This document shows, one piece after another, positions 12,089 through 22,713 of a stretch of DNA of 64,000 nt (positions are counted from its first letter, which is position 1; each line of letters starts with the position of its first letter). A program made the position numbers and the translations under genes. The notes below the pieces were generated by a model. The model worked only from the letters and a program-made list of their open reading frames with translations, had not been told where the DNA came from and did no database searches. The stretch is from Aphelidium insulamus (taxonomy: Eukaryota; Aphelidiomycota; Aphelidea; Aphelidiaceae), in assembly GCA_036784855.1 (NCBI GenBank), contig JAZDSV010000052.1, positions 26,568 to 90,567 on the forward strand. Reading direction: 5' to 3'.

Positions 12089-13537
12089 TTACATTCCCGT
12101 CCCACGGACATTTAGTTGGCGGAGCATTTTCAACACTTCAAATTGACCACCCTTTGCAGCTTGTGCGCATGCTTCAGTCGTCCACGAATAGCGTTTGCGT
12201 TGTGCTAGCTCCAAAACAGCCACGCATCCATGCTCGGCGGCCCTGCTGACCACACTATGCTGGATCTGTCTCCAATAAATGGCACACCGCTCTCCTCCAT
12301 TGAGTGGACTCCGTATCTTCACTGAAAGCGCCCACTCTATGACATGAGCATGGCCCGCTTCAGCAGCAACGTTACACATTTCGGCATCAGGAGCCAACTT
12401 CGATTCGTTTGCAATCCATATCAATGTGAGAAGATGGCCGCTATGCTTGGCGGCCGCAAACATGCAGCCTTTAGGATTCCAAGGGCAATTTTCCTCTCGA
12501 AGTTTCCTTAATAGCGCTAGCTGGCCGTTACCAGCGGCGGCAGTGCAAACTGCTTCCCCGCATTGATAGCCTTTAGTATCACGGGCCCACTTTAACACGT
12601 GCATGTGTCCGTTACGAGCAGCGGAGTTGCACACATAATTCCGCACATCTTCCCAATTTTCACCATGTTCAAGCGCATATTCAATCAGGTGTACGTGGCC
12701 TCCACGTGCTGCACCGATACTTACGTCGGATTCTCTATCAAACATACTACGGTAAGCGCGGCGTCTCATTTCTACTGCCCACTGCAACACTTCCAAATTG
12801 CCGCTTGTCGCCGCCGCGGCAGAAGTTCCAACATCGCTTGGGCAGTTTTTACCGTTCGCCCACTTCATGAGGACCAAGTGTCCGTTTCTGGCGGCGGCAT
12901 TCATTGTACGCGCATCCCACGGGCAAACTCGTGGTCCTTTGCTTCCTCTGCCACGAACAAGAGAGCGCTTTGGGCTACGGAGCCATTTCAAGGTGTCCAA
13001 GTGACCGCCAGCCGCTGCTGCAGCACATGTAGTCCCATCGAAGGGAGCGCCCCGCTTCCATAGCCATTCCACTAGGTCAGTGCGGCCGTATGAGGCAGCG
13101 GCACGTGTCCACCGAACGGAAAGTGTTAGATCAATGTCAAAGCGTCGAATTAAGCGAGTCGTTGCGTGTGTCTCTAGCTCTTCCAGCGCAAATCTTTCAA
13201 GTCTGCCCAGGCTGGATATCCGTTTCCACGCGTTGATGTCGTCGTCACTTGCGCCCGGGATTGCGTAAAAAAGAGTATTGAGTGAGAGAAATGCACTGCT
13301 GTAGGTGGTCAAGGTTCCATCAGCTCCTCGGCTCTCGCTTTCCGCCTTGTAGCACTCTCTGAATTTTTGTGATACTCCGTTAATGTAGAGAGCATGACCG
13401 GGCGGGAGAAATTGTATGATTAGCTCCGGCATCACGGCTATCAGGTCGTCAAAGCTAGTAGGCTTCTTGGTGTCCACGGGGTCTGAAAGAACCACTGGCA
13501 GAGCCATCAGCAGCAATGCAACCGACAGCGGCGCCAT
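12089..13537 (-). CDS. Ankyrin-repeat protein with predicted signal peptide, 482 aa
   Basis: A single exon. The N-terminus MAPLSVALLLMALPVVLS is a classic signal sequence, which decided the start at 13537; an in-frame ATG lies further upstream. Residues of about 25-60 (LIAVMPELIIQFLPPGHALY and on to VSQKF) resemble an F-box-like helical segment. The rest is degenerate ankyrin repeats of the type seen in protists, for example AAAAGGHLDTLKWLR, AARNGHLVLMKWA and SAARNGHMHVLKWAR. It is related in design to the three ankyrin genes at 44.5-52.1 kb, which also carry signal peptides, but it has no intron after the signal peptide. Ankyrin and F-box proteins normally work in the cytosol or nucleus, so routing into the secretory pathway is unusual. 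Function unknown. Confidence 0.82.
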   Translation of the reverse strand: MAPLSVALLLMALPVVLSDPVDTKKPTSFDDLIAVMPELIIQFLPPGHALYINGVSQKFRECYKAESESRGADGTLTTYSSAFLSLNTLFYAIPGASDDDINAWKRISSLGRLERFALEELETHATTRLIRRFDIDLTLSVRWTRAAASYGRTDLVEWLWKRGAPFDGTTCAAAAAGGHLDTLKWLRSPKRSLVRGRGSKGPRVCPWDARTMNAAARNGHLVLMKWANGKNCPSDVGTSAAAATSGNLEVLQWAVEMRRRAYRSMFDRESDVSIGAARGGHVHLIEYALEHGENWEDVRNYVCNSAARNGHMHVLKWARDTKGYQCGEAVCTAAAGNGQLALLRKLREENCPWNPKGCMFAAAKHSGHLLTLIWIANESKLAPDAEMCNVAAEAGHAHVIEWALSVKIRSPLNGGERCAIYWRQIQHSVVSRAAEHGCVAVLELAQRKRYSWTTEACAQAAKGGQFEVLKMLRQLNVRGTGM

Positions 13538-13645
13538 TATCGTGGTGTGTTCACGCGGCTGGTTTATATCGTGGAATCTGTAGCTCGGATGCAGTTGCGC
13601 TGCAGACCAATCAGAACTTGCAGGCTTCAGATGCAACGCATTTTA

Positions 13646-14937
13646 TTATCGCTGTGGCATCGACTCCGAGTTGGACTGCCGTTTGATGGCGTCAACGAGC
13701 GCCACATCCTCGCGCAGACTGCCGGTAACCTGGCCAAGCCCTGTCTGCATCTCCTGCAGCACCTACATGTAACCCGTGTCACGCACATAATAGCGTAATA
13801 CACATACAATATGCACGCACAGTAAGCATGTCTTGCACCGCCTTGTCGCCGACAACAATCTCTGTGTGAGCAAGCGCCCCGGGAGCGGCCGCCTGTGTGG
13901 CCATCAAATTGGCTTGGGCTGACAACTCGTCCAGTCTGGATCGTGGCACCTCGCGGCGTAGATGCTGCAGCATACTACTGAATCTACTCCGCAACTCTTC
14001 CTCTTCTGGCGTCAAACCCGTGTATCCTTTACTGCGCAGCAGTTGCAACAGTGACATTACCTATAAACAAATGTATATTAAGCATTGTACATTGTATATA
14101 AACTTGCATTAACTCACCCGCAACAGCTTCTGGGCCAGCTTGACGTGTTCTTGTCGGCATTTGGACAGTTTAGCGCTGATGTCAACGTCTTGGGTCTTTT
14201 GCATGGATGCCAGCTCGCTGGACAGCTCATCCAGTTTGCTCTGGTGTTGCTGTGCTTGCCGGTTCTGCAGTTCAATACGTTTCTGCACGTCTGCCACGCC
14301 AGTCGCGAACACTGGCACCATGCTAGATAGTTACATATAGGTGTTCTCTGTACACAGTGTATAATAGATATATATATATATATATATATATATCTGGATA
14401 CCATGTGGGATCAGGAGAGGCGCGCACGGCATCCGCCCACAGGCCTTCGGGAATGTTGGCTGGTCGCTGATAGCGTGGTGCCTCTTCTGGTGCGACCAAA
14501 TTGTAGAACGGATGCCGGAACCGACAGCGTGGGTCCTGTGGGTCGAATGCGGCCGCGATGGCTTGCACGGCCTGCTCAATGCCGCTGCTAGTGTCCGTCT
14601 GCGGCTGCTGCTGCTGTGCTTGTGGCTGCTGTTGGAATAGAGATTGAGTCTGCGGCTGCTGCTGCGCTTGCACCGGCTGCCCAAAGAGAGGTTGTTGTTG
14701 CGGCTGTGCGGGCGGCTTTGACTGGAACGTCTGGCCGCCAAAGAGGTTGGACGGTTGCTGCTGCTGCTGTTGCTGCTGCTGTTGTGGTGCAAACGTACTC
14801 TGACCACCACCACCAAATAGACCTGTGGTGGTGGTGGTGGATGCGGTACTACCACCGCCAAATAAGCCGCCGCCCGCCGCCTGAGCTGGCTGGCTGCTGC
14901 CGAACAGGGACGGCGCGTTGCTGCTTGTGCCAAACAT
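13646..14937 (-). CDS. NUP54: Nucleoporin Nup54
   Basis: FG-nucleoporin of the central channel (Nup62-Nup58-Nup54 complex). Exons are 14402-14937, 14118-14322, 13821-14060 and 13646-13762, giving 365 aa. The first exon holds FG/GLFG-type repeats (SLFGSS, GLFGGG, NLFGGQ) mixed with poly-Gln. The conserved block CRFRHPFYNLVAPEEA follows, then VFATGVADVQKRIELQNRQA, both typical of Nup54. The rest is coiled coil (KLDELSSELASMQ, RSRFSSMLQHLRREV). Splicing gives one frame. Intron 1 (14323-14401) contains a long TA run. The protein is shorter than animal Nup54 (about 500 aa), mainly in the FG part. The start at 14937 begins with MFG; upstream in-frame ATGs exist. Only 108 bp separate its stop from the downstream ankyrin start. 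Confidence 0.92.
14367..14394. repeat. TA dinucleotide microsatellite in Nup54 intron 1
   Basis: A run of about 13 TA units lies inside the 79-nt intron. Similar TA runs occur in other introns of this window: glycerol kinase near 16035, KDM3 at 20639-20660 and the ammonium transporter at 57845-57858. Confidence 0.9.
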
Positions 14938-15173
14938 GTGATTGAATGACTGATTGAATTGAGCGTGAGCGGCCTTTATGAAGCAAGGCCAATTGCAGCT
15001 TGCACGCATTCTCTCCGGTATGTATATAAATAGCATCACTGTATATGCGCTGAATACATCCTTTATTCTCGAGACCACTCGACACACAACCGCACCGCCT
15101 TTCTCCACTTTGCATATGTGGCATCGCGGTCTATGCAGTGCGTCAGTCTGTACACAACGGATTAATGTATAGC

Positions 15174-17620
15174 TTAATTACCAGTGGCGGAAGTGCGCGG
15201 TTGAAACTCTTCAAACTGTGTAGATACTGCCTTGTCAGTGACTCCCAGACAGTTGCGTATTGCAGATGATCCCTCTTTAGTGAAAGCGAGATCTTGCACA
15301 CCGCCATCAACGGTCGTCACCTGCAGCATTCCAATGCCGATTGCTGCTGCAAATGCCGCACCAAGCGCCGTAGTCTCTCGCATCAGGGGCCGGTGGATGG
15401 GCATGCCAAGTGTGTCTGCCTGAATGGCCATCAGCTGGTCACTGTTGGACAGGCCACCGTCCACATTGAGTCGGTCCAGCCGCACTCCGCTATCACTGGC
15501 CATCGCTTCCAATATCTACAAATAGTACATGAGATTACGCAAGTAAACAGCAAAATGGTTCGGTGCACACCTCCCGCGTCTGCATGGAAATGGCGACAAG
15601 TACCGCGCGGGCAATGTGGCCACGGTTAGTGTACTGCGACAGGCCAAACATTGTGCCGCGAGCACCGCTGCACCAGTGCGGCGCAAACAGTCCAGTGAAC
15701 GCGGGCACAAAGTAGACGCCGGCATCGTCCTCGTCGCCGCCCGGCAGCGATGCAATAAGGTGATCTAGATCCTTGGACTCGGCAATGATGCCCATGGAAT
15801 CCCGCAGCCATGTCACGGCCGCCCCGGCCACTGCTATAGAGCCCTATAGTATGTTGTATGTTATCGCAAACGTTTTCTAGACCACACTGAATACCTCCAG
15901 GGCGTAACTAATGGGCGCCTTCTCTCCCAGCTTGTACGCCACGGTAGTGAGTAGACCGTGTGTGGATGGCATCGGCTCTTGACCAGTATTGAATAGCATG
16001 AAGCAGCCCGTACCATACCTATAGAATTAAGTGCATATATATATATGTATATACATCACAGATGTCACACACGTGTTCTTGGCCTGACCACTGTTGAAAC
16101 ACCGCTGACCGACCATGGCCGCCTGCTGGTCGCCGAGACACTGCCAGTGTGTGTTATACATGCTTATATAGTATACATAGCCGTCAACACACCCCGGAAA
16201 TGGGCACTTGAAATAGCGGGGACTGCTTATCGGCGATGTGCCCATACACTTGGGCAGAGGAGCATATGCGAGGCAAAACACCTTTCGGCACTCCAAAGAA
16301 GCTGACATGGTCAACATCGAGTATGTATCAGGCATACTGTTTGTGCACCTGCACAGTTTGTCGCTCCATTGCATTGTATTGATGTCCATCAGCATTGTGC
16401 GACTGGCATTGGACACGTCGGTGACATGCTGGCCGCCGTGACAGCCGCCCGTCAAGTTCTTGAATGGGATCGATTAGATAAATTCATATATGTGCGACTT
16501 AATCAGCACAAACCCAGATGAGCCACGAGTCCACGGTGCCCACGGCCAGCGCACCCCGCGAATGGGCATCACGCACCGCTTCCACATTGTCCCACAGCCA
16601 GCGCAACTTGACCGCGCTGAAATACGTTGACAGCGGCAACCCGCACTCTCCCTGACACAATAATAAATACGCATGGAACGGATAGATAGTGAGATAGAGA
16701 GAGAGAGATAAGTGACAAGAGAGAGAGAGCGAGAGAGATAAGTGACACGAGAGAGAGATAGAGAGATAGAGAGATAGAGATAGAGAGATAGAGAGAGAGA
16801 TAAGTGACACGAGAGAGAGAGAGAGATAAGTGACACGAGAGAGAGTAAGTGAGAGTGAGCGAGAGAGAGATAAGTGACAAGAGAGAGAGAGCGAGAGAGA
16901 TAAGTGACACGAGAGAGAGATAGAGAGATAGAGAGAGAGATAAGTGACAAGAGAGAGAGAGAGAGATAAGTGACAAGAGAGAGAGAGCGAGAGAGATAAG
17001 TGACACGAGAGAGAGATAGAGAGATAGAGAGAGAGATAAGTGACACGAGAGAGAGAGAGAGATAAGTGACACGAGAGAGAGTAAGTGAGAGTGAGCGAGA
17101 GAGAGAAATATAGACAGTATTCACTCACCACAAAGGCATGACGGCCACCGGCAGCCTCGGTTAGTTGGTCCACGGTGCCGGCAGTGCGCGTGTCCAGCCA
17201 CACCAACGCGTTGTACAGCGCCTTCCCCGTGCCAGTGTCCCAAACCACGGTTGTCTCGCGCTGATTAGTCACGCCCACCGCGTGCAGCGTGCCGCCTTTG
17301 GTGGCATGCACGCCACCATCAGCATCGCCATGTGCTGGCACGGATGAGAGCGATGCCATACAGTCGCGCATGCAGCCGGTGACGCTGGTGAGCAGTTCGG
17401 CGGGGTCCAGCTCGCACCAGCCGGGGTGCCGGTGCGTGGTGGACTTTAGCTCACGCTGACTGCTGGCCACCAGGGTGGCTTGCACGGCATGAGATGCTGA
17501 CGGAGATGACGGAGATGGTGATAGCGATGAGTGAGTAGCAGTAGCGGACGCAGACGTGTCCAGCCGAAACACCAGGAAGCGGCTGGACGTGGTGCCCTGA
17601 TCGATGGCGCCGATGAGCAT
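15174..17620 (-). CDS. Glycerol kinase
   Basis: FGGY-family kinase that phosphorylates glycerol to glycerol-3-phosphate. Exons are 17129-17620, 16514-16651, 16349-16458, 16193-16301, 16073-16140, 15895-16018, 15571-15843 and 15174-15515, giving 551 aa, the usual family length. Clear motifs: [11 protein letters not shown] at the N-terminus (phosphate loop), [58 protein letters not shown] and [18 protein letters not shown] near the C-terminus. An unusual Ser/Ala-rich insertion ([16 protein letters not shown]) interrupts the first beta-hairpin. Intron 1 (16652-17128, 477 nt) is by far the longest in the window and is nearly all repeat. Intron 5 contains a TA run. All junctions fall in conserved family text, so the model is secure. 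Confidence 0.95.
16684..17106. repeat. GA/TC minisatellite filling glycerol kinase intron 1
   Basis: On the plus strand the sequence is GAGAGA/GATAGA runs punctuated at irregular spacing by the block GATAAGTGACACGAGAG or GATAAGTGACAAGAGAG. A longer unit (about 190 bp) containing GAGAGTAAGTGAGAGTGAGCG recurs near 16850 and 17080. On the sense strand it is an extended polypyrimidine tract (CTCTCT...) with no internal AG dinucleotide in most units. It makes long spurious open frames of Leu/Ser on the minus strand. Confidence 0.95.
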
Positions 17621-17714
17621 TGTGTCACAGGAAAGTTATCAAACTACCTCGGCACTGTACAAAGAAGATGTGGATATGCTTGACTAAATATATTGTGGGA
17701 ATGTGTTGCACAGA

Positions 17715-18206
17715 TTATTTATGTGGCACCAGGCTCGGAGGTGCAATAGGGCCTTTAACAGCGTGTTCCATACCTGGCAAGCCTTGACCAGTTGGCTGCT
17801 TTGCATTTCTGATCGCTGTTATCGCCTCAAGCGCGTTCTTTTCGCACTGAACCGCTGAGTTCAATGAGGGTGACGTGACACCCGAAAGCATTGCAGCGCT
17901 TTTTGCTCGATTGGCTGCACCGGCTGCCTGTGCTGCTTTCAGAGCTGCTTCGCTATACTTGCCCATGGCCTGCTTGTTATCGTTATTTTGCACCAGTCGG
18001 TCTCCATTAGATTTCAGCGTGATAGCCGCCTCCAAATAGTGGTGGCAAGTATCAAGTTTTTCCGTGATGAATGCCGTTGTCTGTTGCTGCTCTTGCTTCC
18101 TTTGCTCAATAGTCTGTCGGTGTTTGTCAACACTATCACCGTCGGCACTGCATGCTGCAATAAGCAACATTGTGGATAACAGAATAATGTTGTGGCAGAG
18201 ACGCAT
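17715..18206 (-). CDS. Small secreted protein, 163 aa
   Basis: A single exon. The N-terminus MRLCHNIILLSTMLLIAACS is a strong signal peptide. The mature part is helical and charged, rich in Gln, Ala and Lys (RKQEQQQTTAFITEKLDTCH, then AALKAAQAAGAANRAKSAAM), probably one coiled coil. The C-terminus is Pro-rich. The LIAAC stretch looks like a bacterial lipobox, but in a eukaryotic setting it is better read as a signal-peptidase I region. No family is recognised. It lies 94 bp upstream of glycerol kinase on the same strand, with separate promoters likely. Confidence 0.7.
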   Translation of the reverse strand: MRLCHNIILLSTMLLIAACSADGDSVDKHRQTIEQRKQEQQQTTAFITEKLDTCHHYLEAAITLKSNGDRLVQNNDNKQAMGKYSEAALKAAQAAGAANRAKSAAMLSGVTSPSLNSAVQCEKNALEAITAIRNAKQPTGQGLPGMEHAVKGPIAPPSLVPHK

Positions 18207-18574
18207 TGCAAGTTGTTGTTATTGAAATAAAGGTGGTATTTGTTGATGCTACTGCGGTAAGAGAATGCGGAGCAAGTGCATGCCAGCACGCCCAACGCGC
18301 TCTACTTATGCACTCCACAGATCAATAATGGAGATTGCCAAGATCAGTAATGGCAAGTTGATGGCAAGTTAATGGCAACACGATCAGGATCACGCCCATT
18401 ACCTCATTTAGGTTATAATAATAATAATGGTTATAATACCTTTCATATATATATATATATATATATATTTGCTTCATACAATTCGCATGTATTTACACTG
18501 CATGTGCAAGTCTTCATTCATTCATTCATTCAACAGACAACATTCCTACACTCTACCAATTCACCGTGTGTATA
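18207..18574. repeat. Intergenic with simple repeats
   Basis: About 370 bp without a gene. It holds ATA/TAA runs near 18415-18440, a TA run at 18445-18469 and an ATTC tetranucleotide run near 18517-18532. Confidence 0.85.
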
Positions 18575-19231
18575 TTAACCACTAGCGCCAGTGTCCCCCG
18601 ATGCAGACACCGCAGACACTGCTTGCTTGGCTGCTGCGTCTTCCTGCTGCTGCTGCTGCTGCTGCTGTTGTTCCCTGCGCACCTGTCGCATCTGGTCCAG
18701 CACGCGCTTCTCCAGCATCGCCGCCCGCACCTTGTCCCGCGTGTCCGTGAGGAATCTCTCGCGGATATGCGCCGCCAACAGCGCCACAGTCAGCACACCG
18801 CCGATAATGTATCCCCACACGCCCATCATGCCGAGGGGCTGCCGGTGCTCCTCGGGGCCGATGGGGCCGGTGGTGGGGCGGAAGAATTGGGGAAAGTAGC
18901 GCAGCATCCACGCCGGTACATCGTCGCTGGTGAATGCAGGCGCGTCACCCTTGGCACCGTGTGTCCCAGTGCTACCGGATATCTCCGATAGCGCAGAGTC
19001 GGTTGTAGATGATGAAGCGGACACGGCGAGCAATTGTCGCGGCATTGGAGGCGTGTATGATATGCGGTGGGCGGCGTGCTGGAGCGAGGGTGGCGGCACG
19101 GGCACCAGCGGCGGCGTGTAATTGTTGCCGCTGGCTGCTGCCGTACTTGACGCCGCCGTAGAGCCGCTGCTGTTTGAGGGCGATGGACGCGCCGCGATGT
19201 TTAGCGCGCGCCGTGCCGCTCGCTGCCACAT
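18575..19231 (-). CDS. Predicted mitochondrial single-pass membrane protein, 218 aa
   Basis: A single exon. The N-terminus MWQRAARRALNIAARPS is Arg-rich, lacks acidic residues and can form an amphipathic helix, as in mitochondrial presequences. A low-complexity Ser/Ala/Pro linker follows. The conserved-looking core is PAWMLRYFPQFFRPT and then one transmembrane helix (MMGVWGYIIGGVLTVALLAA), after which come a basic helix (RDKVRAAMLEKRVLDQMRQV) and a poly-Gln run. The start at 19231 is the first ATG. No family is recognised; an inner-membrane assembly or accessory subunit would fit the layout, but that is inference. Confidence 0.7.
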   Translation of the reverse strand: MWQRAARRALNIAARPSPSNSSGSTAASSTAAASGNNYTPPLVPVPPPSLQHAAHRISYTPPMPRQLLAVSASSSTTDSALSEISGSTGTHGAKGDAPAFTSDDVPAWMLRYFPQFFRPTTGPIGPEEHRQPLGMMGVWGYIIGGVLTVALLAAHIRERFLTDTRDKVRAAMLEKRVLDQMRQVRREQQQQQQQQQEDAAAKQAVSAVSASGDTGASG

Positions 19232-19859
19232 CTGCTGTGTATGTATATGTGTATTGTGTATTGCTGCTGTGTTGTTGTATTGTGTGTTTGTTGTCTTGCG
19301 TTTGCATGTGCCAAGTGATGTAAATAAACACTCAAGTATGCTATTAATTTATAGACAGATATAGACTTCCACACACACACACACACACATATAACTATTT
19401 ATATCTTATATAATATTCATTTCTCTCTATTTCTCTACCCGGCATGTGATGCAGCAAAATGCAACAACCGCAACTGTGACGGTTGGGATGACTACGAGCA
19501 TGAGCACCAGATGTGGAGCGACCTCCAACAACGACCAACGAACGACAAATACAGCGACCGACTCTACCAAGCTATAGTGCAATGCCGTCGCTGGATAGCT
19601 CACGATGGAGTACACTACACCAACACAACAATCGACCCTATGCAACGACTTGGCCTGGTTCTGAAAGCAATTCTCTACTTCGTCACCTGGCAGCCCACCA
19701 AAGCTCACACTATGGCATGGTCGCTGGGTTGCCTAATTCTGAATTTTACGCCACGAATGACTGGCACCAAGACTCAAATTCAACAAGCACACAAGGACTT
19801 GCGCAACTTGGTCAACATTGTCTTTATTTCCATAGTAAACCACCAATCTCAATTTCTCT
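19232..19859. other. Intergenic, unresolved
   Basis: About 630 bp between a minus-strand gene start and the KDM3 stop. It contains a CA run near 19372-19390. A plus-strand open frame from 19511 is open well past this gap into the KDM3 coding region, but has no family resemblance and no clear splice or promoter context. I do not call a gene here. Confidence 0.5.
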
Positions 19860-22329
19860 CTATTCAGCATCAAAATGTCGGAGTAGTTGCCGCGCCACGG
19901 CATACAGAATATTCTTGGTCTGCAGAATGTCACAGCGCCGGCCGTGCTTGCGCGTGAGCCGCCTAAACTGCGCCGTGAGCATTGTGCACTCGCCCATCGA
20001 CTCGGGACACACGAAATCCACCGCCATCTTGATCGCCGGTCTGTAGTTGCACACCTGGTGCGCGCATCCAGCCGGGATGAACACTGCGTCGCCCACGGCC
20101 TGGTGGATGCGGTAGCCCAGCAGGCGGTCGTGGGTGTCGTGCAATTGGGCGCGCATTTCGCGGTCCATAAAGAAGCATTGGTCGTGTATGGGATCGTCCA
20201 CGTGCACCTTGAGCACCGTCTCGGCGTGGTGGTGCAGAAATTGTCGTAGATGTCCCGACTGTTCTCGCGGGTAAATATCCCACACTGCAGCGATGAAGAA
20301 AGTTGATGGAGACACGGCATTGGCTGCCGTGCCGTGTGGACTGTCACCGGCAAACATGAGCACATTCACCGCGGCCGCCATGTCCATGTGCAGGTTGGTG
20401 GTGCCACATTCACCTGGGGCATCGCTAGATGCATCTGCCGTGTACATCTTGGGCCCCAGATCCGGCGGACACATTTCCCGCGGCAACATGGAGATCAAGT
20501 TGCGTGCGCCGTTTGGCCGAGTGTACTCGGCAAATGGCAGCGCCTCCACAAAGTCCTTGTGAAGCTGCGGGAACTGTGCGGCAAAGTGGTCCGCTGTCGG
20601 CCAGTCCTGCGAGATGAATAAGTGAACTGTATAATATAATATATATATATATATATATAATTACCTTGAGTTTGAGAATGGGTGAGTCAGTGTCTTTAGC
20701 GGTGAGGGGCGAGCGGGGGCTGTTTTGTGGCCGGTGAATGCCGCCCAGGAACTGCGCCAGTGTCATGCGCACCTCGCGGCCACTGCGACAATCCACTACG
20801 ACGTCCTCCAGCCGGAATGCCGCAGCGTCACTGTACGCAAACGAGTCCAGTAGCTGCGCCACCATTCGATCGGGCGACCAGTCTTGGTGCAGTGTCAAGC
20901 CGCGCACAACGAGCGGTCGGCCATCTCGGAGACACGCCTGAAAGTCTGCCAGCGACACCTTATCCGCGGTGCAATCAATGTAGGGCAGTGAGGCGTCGGC
21001 GTCGAATGCGGGCGGCGGTGTGCGAAGAATACCGGTGGTAGATGGAGTTCTTGCCGAGCACTTGCAGCCAAAATGGTCATCGCATTGTTTCATAATTGAA
21101 GGCTGCACTGGCGCCTCGACATGCTGCTTGGCGGCCAGCTCCGATAATCGGGCCTCCATGCGCTCCAGGGCTTGCACGCTCAACTTGACACACGGAAACA
21201 ACTGTGGCGCGCTTGTAGTGGATGATGTCGATGATGATGACGATGGAGTTGTAGTGTCTGGCTTCACAGATAAGGCATCATCGCAAGCAGAGAGTGTGTA
21301 ACCAGGTGAAGCCATGAGCGACGACGGGGCCAGATGCTCTGTGCGGCCGAAACAGAGCGTTGAAGCAAGATTTGTCTGAGCCGGCTCTTCACCAGCGCAG
21401 CATTCGTGACACACGGCCATGCCGCAGCGCAGACATACGTAAAACAGGTTGAAGAGGGTGGTGTTGCAGGCGTCGCAGGCATCCCGGACGGCCATGTTGT
21501 CACCTGTCGTTGTTGTTGGGACAGGCGACAACTCAGCGGCGGTGGTCGGCGAGTACGGTTTGCTCTTGTCGGCAGAGATTTGCAGTGCCGACAAGGGGTC
21601 CCCAACCGTGTAGATGTGGGCAGGGGACGGCAAACGGAGTGGCGACACTGGCAGCGCGCGAATGTTGGCCAGCTCTTGACGCAACAGACCAAGAATCTCG
21701 GCCCCGGTCCAGCGCATAATATACTCGGCATCGCTGGCGGATAGTTGCGGCGGTGTCGGTGGCATTGAGTGGCCGGCGTGTGAAGTGTCCCGTGAAGCTT
21801 CCTTTGTCACCGAAGCACTGCTCGGACGCCGAGAACGTTTGTTGGAAGTGAATGATGCCGATGATGATGTTGCGAGTGACGGTCGACTGGTCGCCACTGA
21901 AGGCGGCGCTACGCCAGACAGATATGCCGACAGCGCCTGGTACGGCTGCGAGAGCGGGTGCCGCACCAATATGTCGAACAGAGCGCCATTGAGGTAGAGT
22001 TGGTGATCGACGAGCTGGGCCGGTGCATCCCCCGACGACCCGCCGACCAGCAGGCGAAAGTTCATGAAGCGGCATCGACCAGTGGCCGCCTGCTTGCGTA
22101 TGCAGCTGACGCAGGAGGGTAGGTGGTTGTAGAGCGGGTTCTTGCAGCGCAGTTGCTGCAGATGCACCGAGACGGTAGCTCTACTCGCCTCTCCACTGGA
22201 ACCACCACCATGGAGTGTCAGACGCAGAGGCTCCCGGCCAAACAGCACAATATGGTCTGCATTGTCGGCGGTGTCCACTGGCGGAACGCTTGCCGTCGAT
22301 TGCCTACCGCGCCGTCGTCGCTTATTCAT
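19860..22329 (-). CDS. KDM3-type JmjC histone H3K9 demethylase
   Basis: A 2-oxoglutarate/Fe(II) dioxygenase of the KDM3 (JMJD1/JHDM2) family, expected to remove methyl groups from H3K9 in the nucleus. Exons are 20665-22329 and 19860-20606, giving 803 aa; the start at 22329 opens with a basic MNKRRRRGRQ. A Cys-rich finger (CDACNTTLFNLFYVCLRCGM, then CHECC) lies in the first exon, as in KDM3 proteins. The JmjC domain begins near residue 480 and includes EYTRPNGARNLISMLP and DLGPKMYTA. Iron ligands are visible: His628 and Asp630 in TNLHMD and His738 in PAGCAHQV. The PIHDQCFF and GDAVFIPAG blocks are typical. The intron (20607-20664) contains a TA run. It is about 60 percent of the length of animal KDM3A, lacking most of the long N-terminal part. 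Confidence 0.92.
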
Positions 22330-22713
22330 TGCACATTGCAAACAGGAGTTTAGCCTGTTTAGCCGGCGACTAACACACAGCAATGAGATGATACTTCGGT
22401 ACAATGTATTTACCGCTATTACAATATGATAACTTCACGTAAATAAAAAAGTACAGCTGCCTGGTAAACGCTGTATGTTGCTGTCTGTAGCTTGTCTGGT
22501 GAGCCCCCATGAAATGCATTCGGGGAGTGACGTGCGGGGCGTACAACAGTTGTATCCCAGGACTGCGTTTCACGAGTTGCGTGGAAGATGCGCGGCACAA
22601 GAGTCAGTGAGCATTCCACATCCATATATGGAAGGGACGTGTGCAAGTGCCTAGGAGATTATATTGCGCCAAAAATTGATATAATGCACGAATTACTGAA
22701 ATAGCAAAAAAGC
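22330..22713. other. Intergenic upstream of KDM3-type gene
   Basis: About 380 bp holding the presumed KDM3 promoter and the tRNA-Thr trailer. No coding sequence is seen. Confidence 0.6.
22706..22711 (-). terminator. Pol III T6 terminator of tRNA-Thr
   Basis: Six T residues on the minus strand begin 3 nt after the tRNA discriminator base, as expected for RNA polymerase III termination. Confidence 0.85.

Noticed and set aside
16474-17124. Long minus-strand open frames of Leu/Ser-rich text
   Set aside because: They are translations of the CT minisatellite inside the glycerol kinase intron; family alignment shows the intron is removed.
17715-18206. Bacterial-type lipoprotein from the LIAAC lipobox
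   Set aside because: Surroundings are eukaryotic and base composition matches; a normal signal peptide explains the sequence.
19511-20046. Plus-strand open frame spanning the gap beside the KDM3-type gene
   Set aside because: It overlaps the KDM3 coding region antisense and shows no homology or splice context.
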